From NCBI GenBank assembly GCA_029449235.1, contig JANATG010000006.1:372001-436000 (forward strand): a stretch of 64,000 nt of DNA, written 5' to 3'. This stretch comes from Linnemannia schmuckeri (lineage: Eukaryota > Mortierellomycota > Mortierellomycetes > Mortierellales > Mortierellaceae). The translations under genes and the position numbers were made by a program. The notes under the pieces were generated by a model. It was not told the origin of the DNA and did not search any database. It saw only the letters and a program-made list of their open reading frames with translations. Positions 43,807-57,100 of this stretch are shown piece after piece (the first letter of the stretch is position 1; each line of letters opens with the position of its first letter).

Positions 43807-45833
43807 GTTCGATGTCGTATATATATAAAACTTTTCTTTATGTCAAGTCGAGCTGTTACTGTCGTTATTGTTATTGTCGTTTAGGTCGTTAAAAAAAGGT
43901 GGTCGAATTGTGTGGTTGGGCGTGAAGTGAAGGAAAAGAGAGAGGAATGAGCGCTGAGGGGTGAATGAGGAATGGAGGGAGGACGAATGAGATTCAAAAA
44001 AAAGAGAATGTGTGAAGACGAGGAGGAAGGGGAAGAAGATGAAAGAAGGAAGAGTTTTTATGGTTCTTTATATGAAAGTGAGAGAAGGGTTGTTATTAAA
44101 ATTGGTCTGGGTGCTGTGATCAGACAGAAATGGTGAATAGAGAGGCCCAGGGGCTGGTTGGTGTCTGTTAGTGTCTGTTAGGGTCAGGGTCTTCGATCTG
44201 ATTCTAATCGGGGAAGGGAAATGGAAAGGGAAAACGAGAGAGAGGCAATTGGGTCGTAAATCCAATAAAAGAGGAAGGGGGAAGGAGGGAGTAAGGAAGG
44301 AGAGAGGGAAAGATGACTAAGGAAAGGAAAGGGCAGGGGCAACGGCGCTTCTTGCTTCTTTATATATATTCTTATCAAGCGGAGCTGGTTCAACGACTAA
44401 GGCGACTTTAGCACTCTCCAGTGAGGTGTTTCCATATACCTCTCATTTTTTCAACTCCAGCAAAGGACATCTTAATAGACTACGGTGGCCAAATCCGAAT
44501 AGATACATGCAGTCCGTTGACGATGCTAGGCGCCAAACTGATAGACAGAACGCTTTTACTATAGTCCGTTTAACTACCTACCCTTATTTTCCCTCCAAAG
44601 CACAAGGCAAGAAAAAAAAAGAGAGCCTGGGTTGTTTTTTGATTGACAAGCGCCCGAAACGGGAACATATATGTTGCATACACGACATACACAGACGAAC
44701 AACGTTATGCTTTTGGGAGCGAGGGATAAAAAAGTCCATGCTCACTTTTTTTGCCCTCAAAACGAACGCCTCCAAGCTAAGTCCAAAGGAAAACGACAAA
44801 TTGGTACCAAGCAAGCAAGTGCGGACAGTCAATATGAGAGATGGTAGTGGTGGCACTTATAACTGTGTACGCCCACCGACAGCCCATGAATATACATTTT
44901 CTTTCTGTTCGCTACCGTCATAAATGTACACACTTTACACACTTTTTTGTCGCCCATTTCGCATACTCTGATGCTCACCTTCACGGGCACATTTGCCCAT
45001 TGTTCATTTTTGCAAGCACTACAACTTGTTCATTGCTGCATCTCGTAATAGAGTGTGGTGTCCAGCGGGCTGCTCCAAAATGGGTTTGAAGGGACGGTTG
45101 TTGCTGGTTTCCTTTCTTAGCTATTTCATATGTGTGGTCGCGTGTGCGGTTTGTAGATAGCGGAGGGGGGTCGATAAATTGCATTGAGACGGAACCAATT
45201 GAAAGGCACGGGTACAAATTTATTTTTATTATTGGTTATTAGGCAGGGGGAGTGGAGTAGGCACCAGCTCATCCCTTGGACACCCCAAAAGGTCATTAAC
45301 ATCATACAGAAGCCTCTCCAAGGTTTAACCTCTTCCTATGAGTGGGCTGAACTATGAATGGATGAATGGATGAATGAATCAGGGTCCATGTAGTCTACAG
45401 CCTACGGTAGACATGATTGATAGGCTGGAGCAAGTTGTTGACAAAAGAGTATTGCCCAATCGATTACTAGGGAGATTGTTGCGGAAGGCAGAAATGAATG
45501 ATTGCCTTTTCTCCTCCCGGGTACAGACAACGGCGAGGTTTTTCCGAGGGACGAGTGGAGCAGCATTTTATATGCTATTATTGATGTTTATGCAGTGTCT
45601 TGGGCATAGATCGCTGTTGACCCATGCAGTCTTACACCTTGTTGTTTTGTCCATTACGCAGAGCCCTTTCTTGCAGATTTCAATCCAAATTCAGGACTGC
45701 CTTTTTCTAATTGACTGCAGCCACTTGCATGAATGCAGACAGACTTACTGACGCAAAACAAAGAGACTCGCGTTAGTTGCCACCAAACGTGATTTTTGTT
45801 CTTCATACTCAATCAACAGCCTCTCCAGCATTG
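43807..45833. other. Intergenic spacer, about 2 kb
   Basis: GA-rich sequence (about 43920-44330) lies upstream of the bestrophin-like gene. A short GAATGGAT repeat lies at 45353-45378. An ATG frame of 125 codons at 45374-45751 shows no recognisable domain and ends 82 bases before the next gene, so it may be chance or leader sequence. No RNA gene was seen. Confidence 0.45.
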
Positions 45834-48800
45834 ATGCTGATTCCACCTTCACAAGAGTTTGACCCAGGAACACTCCAGCACCACAAAGATGGACAAGCAA
45901 CCATGAAACAACAGACCGTGGCGACAACTTCAACCAACACCGCTGCACTCGTGCCGCATCGTTACCAGTACCCCCTTGACGTGCCGCGCATCCTCCGACT
46001 GCTGCGACCACTCAAGGCAAAAATTTCCGCCATCGAGCTCGCCATCAAGTCTGCCCCATCCTATGGCTATGCCGCTAACAGCAGTAATAGTAATAACAGT
46101 ATCAGCAGCAACAATAATAACGATAACAACAGGACCACCACAACAAGCGCAACCGACCAAAGGGAGCGCCATCCACGCCGTGGTCGTCACTCTCGTTCAC
46201 AGCACGAAGAGCAAGAGTTGAGGCCGCGACGAGTACGAACCGAACACGATTACGGCTGTCACACTGTCAGCTCGACTTCTCTTCACAACAGTGAGACAAC
46301 AGCGACCAGGGCTGCCTCGGCGAGAAGCGGTAGGGACTTGCTGATAAAGCGCTTCCAAAGTTCACTGACAGATGTGTTCAAGGAACTGGTCGACAAGTAT
46401 TGGTGGCAACCCATCTGTGATGACTACGACCTGCCCCTGAACTCTTCGCTGTCGAAGGTGCTCTCAAAGGGGATTAAGCCCAGTCAGTACACGTTAGGAA
46501 TAACGTGCGCATTCGCTGTCGGACGCGTCATCGCAAGCCTCTCTGACGATGATGTAGTCCTCGTGGACAAGTACTACAGAATCATGCCAGAGTCAATGCG
46601 CAGGTAAGATTTCATAATACCTGATACATCGCAATTGAAAAAAAACAGATATTACTTTATCAACTAACGTTCATTCGCCTCTGTTTGGTGTGTCTGCATA
46701 GGTTTGCGCTTCTCGAGCACGCTGTGCAAATGTGCACATCCCTTATACCCATCAAGGACATGCTGAAGCAACTTGCCGAAGTGTGTGTCCGATATCGAGC
46801 TGATGCACAGGTAATGCCTTTTCGTATTTGCAGCCAACTGTTACATTGTCCATCTCGTCCCTATCATTCAGTCCGCATATGTAATTAACCATAATTTCCT
46901 GGTAATTATTAGGCAATGTATATTCTGGAGCATCTGCTGGTTAATCAGGATGAGGTTTTTCAGCTAGACTATCGTTGGGCGTACATTGCGGCGTCACGAA
47001 TCGACAGCGCAGATTCTTGGGTCAAGATTTGGGCACAAAAGGCTCCGGTTTCGTTCTTCACTTCTCGACAGTTTTCAGCGCTTACTCGGGAACTGCCTCA
47101 GCACGGCGTTACTCTTATTCAAGCATCAGTCAAGATTCATATGGGCAGGATTGGCGCTGACCTTCCAGAGTGTACCCGGCGTGCACGGTCAGTCAGACTT
47201 GCCACATCACTGATCGAAGAGTCTCTCAAGTTACACGAGCGACTGGCAGAAGGGCATGGAAGCCTACCACAGTCAACACTCCTGACCAGACGCGAAATGT
47301 ATGACGAAGGGATTGGACATCTGGCGAGGTATCTTTTCGAGGAGCACGTACTGGAACCTGAAAGTTGGCAGAAGAGTGTTGCACTTGCACTGGCGTTACA
47401 CACGTTGTATGGAGCTGTCACAGCGTCGCCCGAGTCAACAACAGTATACGTTGGAGTGAATTCATGGGTCGAGTTGCTTGAGAATCGTGCTACGGTTGGG
47501 ATCTGCGCAAGCGATTTCAATGTGGTCATGCAGGCATACGGCACCTTGACCAACTTGAATGCGCTAGCGCTCATGCTGGATGCGGTTGGACTGTACTCAC
47601 TCTCTATGACTCTGGTTGACAGGATGTTGACAGACTTTTACGAGCTGGAGGACGCCACTTGCCATCAACTGGGCTATCCTTGCGACGTCACCATCCAAAG
47701 TCTGGAGTTAATCCGAAAGGAGCTTGAACAACGGAAGATGCAACACGATCGCGAAAATGGATGGTAAGTTGAGCATATCACTCAATTTCTATTGAAAACT
47801 AGCACCCTCATTCCTTGCTTTAGCAGCACAATTAATAGCAACCTCTCGACATCTTTACAAACATGTTTTCTTATTAGGATATATGACGATGTCATGGAGA
47901 CATGGGTGGAAGTGACTCCTGCGAAAAAGTCTGCGCCACAACCTACACCCTACTCTCCTTTCGTGATGAACCGCCCAATCCAGTACTCTTTGACCCCCGT
48001 GCGATGGTCAAACAGACTTGGCCGGCGACGAGGACGTGACAGCGACAATGGAGCTGATTCGAAGTCTGAGTCCGATGCCGACGAAAGAGTCTATGATGCT
48101 CCGGTGGACCTCGAAGTTCTCGCCAGGTTCACAATCGAGGATGAGAGTGATAACGAGAATCACTCTGGACATGAGCTGCTGCCACCACCTGACTCGGAAT
48201 CTGAATACAATGCCTCCGACAATGCAGCACACAGAAGTAACACTACATCTTCCGAGAGCGATCCGAGTGCTGAAGAAGATGATGCATCTACTTTTGAGGA
48301 TGCATTAGGCGGCGATGACGAGGTGTACTATGAGAGCAAGAGTGAGGATGAAGTGGTGGCCAGGCCAAGTCGCAGGCGACTTCAAAAGGACAACAACAAC
48401 ACCCGGGTCTTGTCACCAGACGTTACCATCATAATCGACAGCACGGATCACAGCGACGACGATTTTCAGGTCAGCGACGGAAACGGTTCAGACGGCAACA
48501 GAAACGGTTCATTCACCAGCGCTGCGGGAGATACATCCATCGTGAGCGACGACAGTCGCCAAGATAGCAACAATGAGTCCTCAAAGAGTATCGTGATGAT
48601 GAGAGCTCTCAAAGGACGACGTCGACAGGTCCCAAAGCCCAAGTCTGAGGACGACAGCGATTGGAAGGAGGGAGGTGCCAGCGCAGAGGATGTTTATGTG
48701 ATCAGCGACGATGATGGCGATTTCAACCAAGGGTCAAGTAACGAAGCAAGCCAGGGGTCTGACTACCAACCCACCTATAGAAAGCGATCAAGTCAAAGAT

Positions 48801-49978
48801 TAAGCCAACGTCGACATGCCCTCAACACTCCAGAGTCTGAGTCCGATGCAGATATCCAAGACGATGACGATGTACCTATCATACCGCGAAAATTCTTTCG
48901 CCAAGCTCAGAGGCGCAATAGCGCTGCAAGGCAGGAGCAACACCACACACCATCACATCCCCCATCGCCACCGCAGGAGTCATCAAAAGCGTCATCCAGG
49001 ACTCAACTGCGAAAGAGGCGCCCTCGCTCCAGCGCGCTTCCAGCAGGCCTCGACAGCTCGAGTGACGACAACACTATGGCGAGTGATGTTCAGGAGTCGA
49101 TCCAAAAGCCCAAATCACGCCCCTCGGGCGGTTCGCGCTCTTCTCAGCCATCCACTTCTCAACCAAGGACAAAACCTATGCCTTCATCTTCAAGGCACTC
49201 CAGAGTCGCCATCAAACCCAATGTCACGACCCGTGTTTATCGCTCATCGAGTTCTCACCGCGCTACAAAAGAGACTCCCAGCACCAGCGAGGATTTTGAC
49301 ATGGACGACTTTGTCGACACGCGGCCTTCCAAGTCGAATACGAGATCGACACTCACCTACAACGCTCGGTCAGTTTCGACTTCACGTTCCAGCAAGGACG
49401 CCACGATGAGGGTTCACTCTGTGAGTCACCGAAAGCGGGTCATAGTCAGCGATGGCGATGACGATGACGACGACGACTTGGTTGCTGGGCAAGGCTGCCC
49501 GAGCCACGGTAGCAATACAGCCTTCACCAAACCAACCTTGCAAGCAACAAGGAGCCTGGAAAAGAGGAGGGCTGCTATAGAATCTGACATTTCAGACAGC
49601 CCGCCAAGGACGAAAACGAGACCGCGAGTGACTGTCACACAGTCGCATACAAGGAAGAGAAACAGGATCGAGGATGACAACGACGTGATCTCGGAACATT
49701 CGGATATATTTGACGAGTCGGGGTATACCGCCTCAACTCGAAAGAATGAAAAGAGCTCGAAGGAGAGTGGCGGTAGCAAGTCAAATAAGACCAAGTCGAC
49801 CGTGATTGTTGCTGAGGATTCGCTGGATGACGCTGAGGATTTCAAGCAGGATTGGAGTGACAGGCGACGGACACACCTTTGGCCGCAGAGTCCTACAATC
49901 GTTCGCACGTCTTCCTCTAGACAACCCCCGACAACGAAGACCGCACGCATCGAAATCCCACGGTTCTTCGTGCTCTGA
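45834..49978 (+). CDS. Large unrecognised protein with helical N-half and Ser/Asp-rich basic C-half
   Basis: There are four exons, 45834-46603, 46702-46810, 46913-47763 and 47878-49978, with all phases consistent, giving 1276 residues. The ATG at 45834 is the first in the frame (MLIPPSQEFDPG). Residues of about 30-60 (YPLDVPRILRLLRPLKAKI) and about 165-590 look globular and helical (for example DLLIKRFQSSLTDVFKELVD, LLEHAVQMCTSLIPIKDMLK), separated by a Ser/Asn-rich linker. From about residue 620 the protein is a long disordered region with acidic clusters (SDDD, DGDDDDDDDL), SR/RR patches and nuclear-localisation-like strings (RKRNRI, LRKRRPR), ending RIEIPRFFVL. The composition suggests a nuclear or chromatin-associated protein. 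I do not recognise the family. Confidence 0.75.
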
Positions 49979-50355
49979 ACACATTTGCATACACATAATA
50001 TTGTACTATAACCTCCTCATTGTATTATTAAAAAAAATTCGCATCACCATATACACAATTGTCGTAGTTTTTCAGTAGCATGTGTTGGAATATGCACGTT
50101 TGCATTGGCACGGTACAGATCACATCTCCAACTTTTACGCGACGAAGTGCAGAAGAGCAGTCCTCTAGAGATGTTAACATGTGCGATGAAAGGAAGGATC
50201 GGTGGCGTTGATGTTTTTAATTTTGGTCTTTTTTTTTTAAGAAACAAAAACGAGACTGCCACTTTCTGGCTTTGCATGCAGTTGACCTTCACAGCACATC
50301 GTTTTTTTTTTTTTGTTTGTCACCCTCCATTCCATAAAACCCTACACATCCAGCC
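49979..50355. other. Short spacer before the AC40 gene
   Basis: This is the 3' end of the preceding gene and the promoter of the next; a poly-T run lies at about 50303-50314. No gene. Confidence 0.45.
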
Positions 50356-51770
50356 ATGGTCGCCGAGAAGAAGAACTTCAGTCACAACGACTTGAATACA
50401 CTCCGCTCCAGAGTCATCGTCGAGCGGGACCGTGTCACCAGCGTACGTCTCATGTTCTCCTCTTCTCCTTGCAACCACAACATACTCTCACTACTTTTCG
50501 TTACTTTCAACTTTCCACTCAAACAGCACCTGCTTGATACTATACGACACAGTTTTCTAACACTTTGCTTTCTTCTTCTTTGTACTTATTTAGACGGCTT
50601 CGACTGACTTTCCTCACAACTATCCTGGACAAAACTTGGCATGGGACTTTGAAAAGTTCAAGGAGGTAAACCACGCAACCTTTCAACCGCAGAAAAAAAA
50701 AATGGAACACGGTTCTGGATCCGAACGCAGGTCGTGGATAAAAACAGTGTATCGACAACTGGACCAGCTGGCTGACGACAGATCAATTCGTCTCTAACGG
50801 TAGACAACAAGGAGGCACTCTCACAGTTACTTACACGTCGCCCTCATTGTCATATTGATACGATACATAGAACTTCAAACTGAAGATCAACAAGTTGTCA
50901 AAGACGGAAATGGAGTTTGATATGATCGGGATCGACGCCGCGGTCGCCAACGCCTTCCGCCGCATTTTGATTGCCGAGGTCCCTACGATGGCGGTTTCGA
51001 ATGTCTTTATTATGAACAACACCTCGATTGTGGTCGACGAAGTCCTTGCACACCGTTTGGGCCTTGTCCCCATCTTGGCCGACCCCACTAAATTCGACTT
51101 CAAGGGCAAGGAGGAAACACCCACGGATCTTAATACCATCGTCTTCAAACTCCAAGCCTCCTGCAGACGCAACCCCAACGCTGCCGAGAACGAGACCGAC
51201 CCCCTCAAGAAGTACATTCACGCCAACGTCTATTCTGGTGATATGAAGTGGTCCCCTCAGGGAGATCAGGCAGAGCGGTTCAAGGAGTGCCCTATCAAGC
51301 CCGTCTTTGATGATATTGTGGTCACTAAGCTGCGCCCCGGACAGGAGGTCGATATTGAGATCCATTGCGAGAAGGGATTGGGTCAGGATCACGCCAAATG
51401 GTCCCCTGTTGCAACGGCGTCATACCGTCTGATGCCTGAGATTTTGATCAATGGCGAGATTACAGGCGAGGCTGCTGTTCGGTTCCAGAAGTGCTTCCCC
51501 GAGGGAGTGGTTGATGTTGTGGAAGAGAACGGTGTCAAGAAGGCTGTGGTGGTGAACCCAAGGAAGGATACCGTCTCGAGAGAGGTCTTGCGTCATGCAG
51601 AGTTTGAGAACAAGGTCAAGTTGACCCGTGTTCGTGATCACTTCATCTTCAAGATCGAGTCGGTTGGAGCAATTGAGCCCCAGGATCTCTTTGTTCAGGC
51701 TGTTCAGGTTCTCATGGACAAGGCCGGTACTGTGAAGCGCAGCCTTCAGAACACCTTGCAGGCTGAATAA
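50356..51770 (+). CDS. RPC40: DNA-directed RNA polymerases I and III subunit RPAC1 (AC40)
   Basis: There are three exons, 50356-50442, 50594-50665 and 50871-51770, in phase 0 throughout, giving 352 residues. Conserved stretches are TDFPHNYPG, WDFEKFKENFKLKI, IGIDAAVANAFRRILIAEVP (alpha-motif of RpoA-type subunits), NNTSIVVDEVLAHRLGLVPI, NTIVFKLQASCRRNP, KLRPGQEVDIEIHCEKG, DHAKWSPVATASYRLMP, RRxFQKCFP-like VRFQKCFPEGVVDV, ARKDTVSREVLR-like PRKDTVSREVLR and HFIFKIESVGAI. The length matches the family (about 335-350). It dimerises with AC19 as the assembly platform of RNA polymerases I and III in the nucleus. Confidence 0.96.
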
Positions 51771-52045
51771 GCGGATTCTTGTTTTCTTGTTTTCATAATT
51801 TTTTCACTTGTTCTTTCAGCATTTTTTTTTCTTCTAAGCATTTTGTCACAAAACCGTCTTCCGCTGCCCCCGCTGCTCTTACCACACGCGTCCACTCGCT
51901 CACTCCCTCACTCCTTCTCTTTTCTTTTCAAACTTGTCATAATATCCAACAAACCACAGAAAAATAAAACTTGTACTCATTTTTTGCAAACAGCCACAAG
52001 ATTATCTTGCATTCTGAAATGGTGAATCTTTTTCTTTTCATTATT

Positions 52046-53124
52046 TTACTGTTGGTTCATGATGTTGCGGAGTTGCTGGGTACGCTTCTTTGCGCTCTGT
52101 ACACAGTCCTTCATCACGCTCTGCGAACAAGAGGCGGCACCAATCTTGGTGACACCACACAACTGTCCGGTCTCGTCGAGGGTGATTGAGATTTGTCCTT
52201 CGCTGATGGTCTCTTCTGTGACGTTAGGGTCGGCGAGGATGGTGAGAGTAGTGTCAAAGATGGCGAATGTCGCGCTGAGGGGTGTCCGTGCCAGATTGAG
52301 GGTGAACGAGTTTTCATCGTTCGCCGTCGAGCCTCCTGATACTTTGATCGTTCCTTCCTGATATGTTGGTTTGCGAATGCGGACTAAAAAAGACAACAAT
52401 AAGAGAGTGCTATTAGTAAAACCGAAATACAGTATAAAATTGATCGCGACTGGCTGGTAAAAGAAGTTTGCGGCATATCACATTTTCCACTTAGGGTGCG
52501 TACCATTGTTGAGGGCGACCATGATGGCAGCGAGGGCGGCGTCAAAAATGTTTCCGTCATAGGCGACACAGACGGCGTCGACGTATAATACCCAGACAGC
52601 CTTGCCCTCCTCGATACAGAGATCCTTTAGATCCAGAACTTTGCTCTCTTTCAAAACACGGTTGATGGCCTCTGACACTGCCTGAGCCTGCTCACTGGGA
52701 GGTCCTGGTCTGAACTTGCTCGAGCACATTGGCGACAATTCAACGTTGGGGACTATATGAAGTTGGCATTTTACAAAAAAAATTGGAACACTGTTAGTTT
52801 GATTCACCTTGTACTACTCCTCGCGTTCACCTTGTCCAAAAGCGTGTATTGTTTTTTTTTACCAAGATATCCCTGATCAGGAGTATCGAGTTTAGGTTCG
52901 GCGACTTCAGCCTTGACACCACAAACGAGGGTAGTGCCGCCGATACGGACCATGGCCGAGCCGTTGGCGGTGGAGATGACACCGTGGTGGACGGTGGTTG
53001 GGCGGAAGGCGTCGAGAAGTCGACCATCGGGGCGAACTCCCTCGGTTGTGAACCTGCGGAAGAATTCCGCAGGGTGGAGCTTTTGGAATGTTGAGGGCGT
53101 GAATGTGAATGCTGGTGTTGCCAT
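52046..53124 (-). CDS. RRP43: Exosome ring subunit Rrp43/EXOSC8 (RNase PH-like)
   Basis: There are three exons, 53124-52863, 52752-52504 and 52383-52046, with phases that agree, giving 282 residues. Motifs are FFRRFTTEGVRPDGRLLDAF and RPTTVHHGVISTANGSAMVR (RNase PH N-terminal core), GTTLVCGVKAEVAEPKLDTP, VPNVELSPMCSSKFRPG, LCIEEGKAVWVLYVDAVCVA, DGNIFDAALAAIMVALNN, and the C-terminal ISEGQISITLDETGQLCGV. As in other eukaryotic ring subunits, the phosphate-binding catalytic residues of RNase PH do not appear to be kept. The role is structural, as part of the six-membered ring of the nuclear and cytoplasmic RNA exosome. It is convergent with AC40 (275 bases between stops). The acceptor of intron 2 follows a short 120-bp intron. 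Confidence 0.93.
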
Positions 53125-54113
53125 GGCGTTGTATGTATATTGTTTCCTTTAGTATTGGTTTTGTTGGTTTGTTTCCTTTGGTGAATGAGTTTGCCCAGGG
53201 TCGAAAGACAGAACGAAGTGGTGGCAACTTTTTTTTTTGCTTGTGCTTTTTTGTTGTGAGAGGAAGAGGCGTGACTGTGGATGATCAGGAAGAATGCTAT
53301 TTCCAAGCTGAAAAGTCCGTTATTTCCTTTCGAATTAAAAGTCTTAGAATGGAGACACTGATGGGAAACACGACTCTCTAGCCAATCAGGAGACGAGATC
53401 GACTCGAGGCCAGATCAGTGCATTTTTCGCGTTTGTAAAACCCTGAGCGGTTTCCTCTTAGGTCGCGGGTTACATTCAGTCTCGAAGAAACGGACTCACA
53501 GAGAAGTTGGTGTAGGGAGAGAATGATGTTATGATATGATGCACGGAAGTGCGTGTGTAATATGGAAGGGAGTGAGAAAGAACAATGAGTTGAAAATGGA
53601 ACGATTTTTCTTTTAGGAACCTGGGCGAGAAAAAAATCTTTTGTTCCTAGTCATGCTAACTACACACGCTGAAAAAAAAGGTTGGGATAGCAAACACACA
53701 AATAGCACTGTCTAAAAGGGACACTGTGGATTTACTTTTCTCAGGAAACAGACTAGGCCGTTGCAACGGGTTTAATATAATTCATTATCAAATACCCTAG
53801 CCATGGTCATCCATCCCCTTCTCCTTGTCCGTCCGATCTTTGTCTCACTAAGGCGCAACAATAAAACTCGCCTAATCCTGTCCAATTCCCCCTCCTTTTT
53901 TTGTGAATCCCTTACCTTCTTCTTTCCTGTTCTCTCCTCCCTCTATTCCTTCCTTCTCTCTTTCATAGTATATATCTCTTTTGTATATCCTTTTTATTTT
54001 TACGACCACCCGATTCCCATTCACCTTTGTTAATTTTCACAGTAACTCTCTTTTTATTATCTTCTCGAAGTAATCTGAAAGACAGGACCACCAACACATC
54101 ACTTCCTTCCAAG
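53125..54113. other. Divergent spacer between RRP43 and the subtilase gene
   Basis: No gene is recognised. It holds both promoters; CT-rich sequence from 53880 to 54060 leads into the subtilase leader. Confidence 0.5.
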
Positions 54114-57100
54114 ATGAAGACCCCTCGCTTTATGCTCTCGATAACACTCGCAACCGTTGCAGTCCTCACCTTCACCCCGTCATCAGTTCCTTTTGCCGCC
54201 GGTCAAAAGTTCTCTCAAATTCTCAACGAAGTCAAGGTCATTTCCGATGGCGGTACGACTGTTGGAGGATACAGACATCATCAGCACCAATTCCAGGAGC
54301 CGATCATCCGGTCCTCGGAACTAATCGAGAACAAGCTCCAAAACGCGTACTGGATCGATTTCCATGACCAATTTAACCAGCATGCACAGTTCTCACAATT
54401 GGTGCAGACCCACCCCGGTATTACATTGAGGCATGAGTTCTGGGACTCGATCAATGCAGTCTCTGTCTCTGTCCGGGATGAAGGGGTTTTGAAAGAGATC
54501 TTGACTCAAATTGCTGGCATCAAGATGGTTGAGCCCGTGGTATGTTCAGACGTTGAAATGTTTCAATGATACATGCTCCTATTTAAATCACCTTTTCTAG
54601 CTTTGTTTTTTCGTGTTTTATGAAAGGAATGGGAAGGTATGACATGTAAACAAAGCAAAACTGACCAAGTCTCACTTCTTTTGTTATTCTTCAATCTATG
54701 CAGGTTATGCATGAGCGTCCCGAGGCGATCAATAATCAGATCCATGCCTTCGGGGATGCATCCAAGACCAAGAAGTTCGATGTGTAAGTCAATCCCTTCG
54801 TTTCATTTCATCTTTTTGTTTGTCGCGATCTCCTTCTCCCCGTACTTTTCAGTCAATCCCTTTTTTTTTGTCGCGTGTTAGCAATTTTCATTAACAGAAA
54901 CCTCGTTTATTGTTTGTTTTTCTCAAATCATCCTTATCTTTTTCGTAGTCATGAACTTACCGGCGTCAAAGAAGTCCATGACGCGCTCAAGCTCTATGGA
55001 AAGGGTATCAAGATCGGTATCGTCGACTCTGGGGTCGACTATCATGTATGACTTTCATTTCTTTGTCATCTTGCCGGCCCTTCTTGTAATCTTCTGATCT
55101 TGCTACACACACGTATAATACTCAAATCATACTCTGTCTCTTTGGTGCAATAATTTCATATGCGTGTAGCACCCAGCTTTAGGAGGCTGCTTTGGCCCTG
55201 GTTGTAAGGTCGCATACGGCACAGACTTTGTCGGTGACGACGGTCGTAGTCCCGATGATGATCCCACGACCGACTGCGATGGCCATGGCACCCACGTTGC
55301 AGGAATCATTGCCGCGAATGACACCGTCTTCATTGGTGTTGTCCCACAAGGTACTGTGCTGTGTGAATTTCACGAGTACCCCACGCTCATCTCACTTCCT
55401 AAGTCTATTCTTGCATTTTAATTAGCCCTCGATTCTCTTCATATTCTACTTAACCTTGTTATTAGCAACCCTTGGTGCGTACAGGGTGTTTGGATGCCAG
55501 GGTGGTACCAGTAACGACGTGATCATGAAGGCTCTTCTTCGTGCCGCAGGAGATGGCATGCAGATCATCAACCTGTCTCTCGGAGGTCCCGGTGGTTGGC
55601 GTCAAGATCGCGAGGCCCGCCTTGCTGATGAGCTGGCCAGGAATGGCACCATCATTGTTGCTGCAATGGGTAACGAGGGTCAGATGGGACTCTTTGAGGC
55701 CTCCTCGCCCGGTGTTGCTGGTGCCGCTATTACCGTTGCCTCGACTGAGAACGAGTTCCGAAGCAACATGTATTTCACCGTTGACGAGAAATCGCTAAAG
55801 GCCGCCCATGTTGATGAAGAGGAGGAGGGGGAGGAGGAGGAGGACAAGAGCCGATCGCATGACGACGATGATAGCGATGATGACAATGAGGAGGAAACAG
55901 AGCATGTCAAGGACAAGAAGCAACCCGGAGGCAAGAAGCCTCCACGTGCAATTCTGTATTTGGGTGATGTCGATATGAACTTGTCCAACACCACTTTGGT
56001 TGCTGTCTCTCCCGGTAGCTCTGGTAAGGTTGCCAACGATGCTTGCAAGCCCATCGCCCAGGACTTGACTGGTAAGATTGCTCTGATCCGGCGTGGTGAC
56101 TGTACTTTCAAAATCAAGATTGCCAACGCTGCTCTTGCCCATGCCTCGGGCGTCATCTTCATGGACAATGTGCCCTCTACCGGCTTTGCGGCTGACACTG
56201 AAGGAGCCACGATCAAGGTCCGCACTATTACCTTGGACGACGGAGAGTATCTGCTCAAGACAATCCAACAGCAAAAGAAGGAGAAGGAGGGTATCAAGCT
56301 CGTTGACGGCAAGGGACCCAAGCAGGTCTACAACCCCGACGGTGGCTTCGTTTCGATCTTCTCCTCCATGGGCCCTGACTCTGAGCTCAACTCCAAGCCC
56401 GACATTGCTGCTCCTGGTGGTCAGATTTGGTCGACTTATCCTATCAAGTTAGGCTCCTATGCTTCTCTCTCGGGTACCTCTATGGCAACTCCTTACATCG
56501 TTGGATGTGTTGGTCTATACCTCGAGGGACTTCCCAACGGTGACCACTCTGCAAAGGCCATCAAAACTGCCTTCCAGAATACTGCTCAGCCCCGCAAGCA
56601 GCAAAAGGGATACAAGGGGTATGCTTCGGTCACCCAACAGGGCGCAGGGCTCTTGAGCATGATGGACATCCTCTCCACCAAGGTCTTCGTCACTCCTTCG
56701 CAAATCTCTCTCAACGACACCGAGCACATCAACGCCAAGCAGCAGATCACCGTCACGAACACCGGTCAGACCCCTCTCGAGTACAAGGTCGACATTGTCT
56801 CTGCTGCTGGCCTCGAACCCTTTGACGACAAGATGATGGTCGAAAAGAACCCTCTGCCGGTTGAAGCCAAGGCCTCTGTCCAGGTTTCCCAAAAGACTGT
56901 CACCGTCGCCGCCGGATCCAGCTCAACCGTCGATCTCCGGTTCACCGGCCCCAACACCGACCCCAATAAGTTTGTGATCTACTCTGGATATGTCCGCTTC
57001 ACTCCTGCCATGGTCAGTCCCCAGTCCCCAGTCATGCATATCCCCTATATGGGCATGCAGGGTGACTTCAAGAAAGTCAATATCATGGACGCGTCATTTG

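Noticed and set aside
44426..44923. 165-codon open frame
   Set aside because: It starts only at a non-ATG codon, has mixed composition and no recognisable protein features.
45374..45751. 125-codon ATG frame before the large unrecognised protein
   Set aside because: It has no domain, signal peptide or coding bias; the region is probably promoter or leader.
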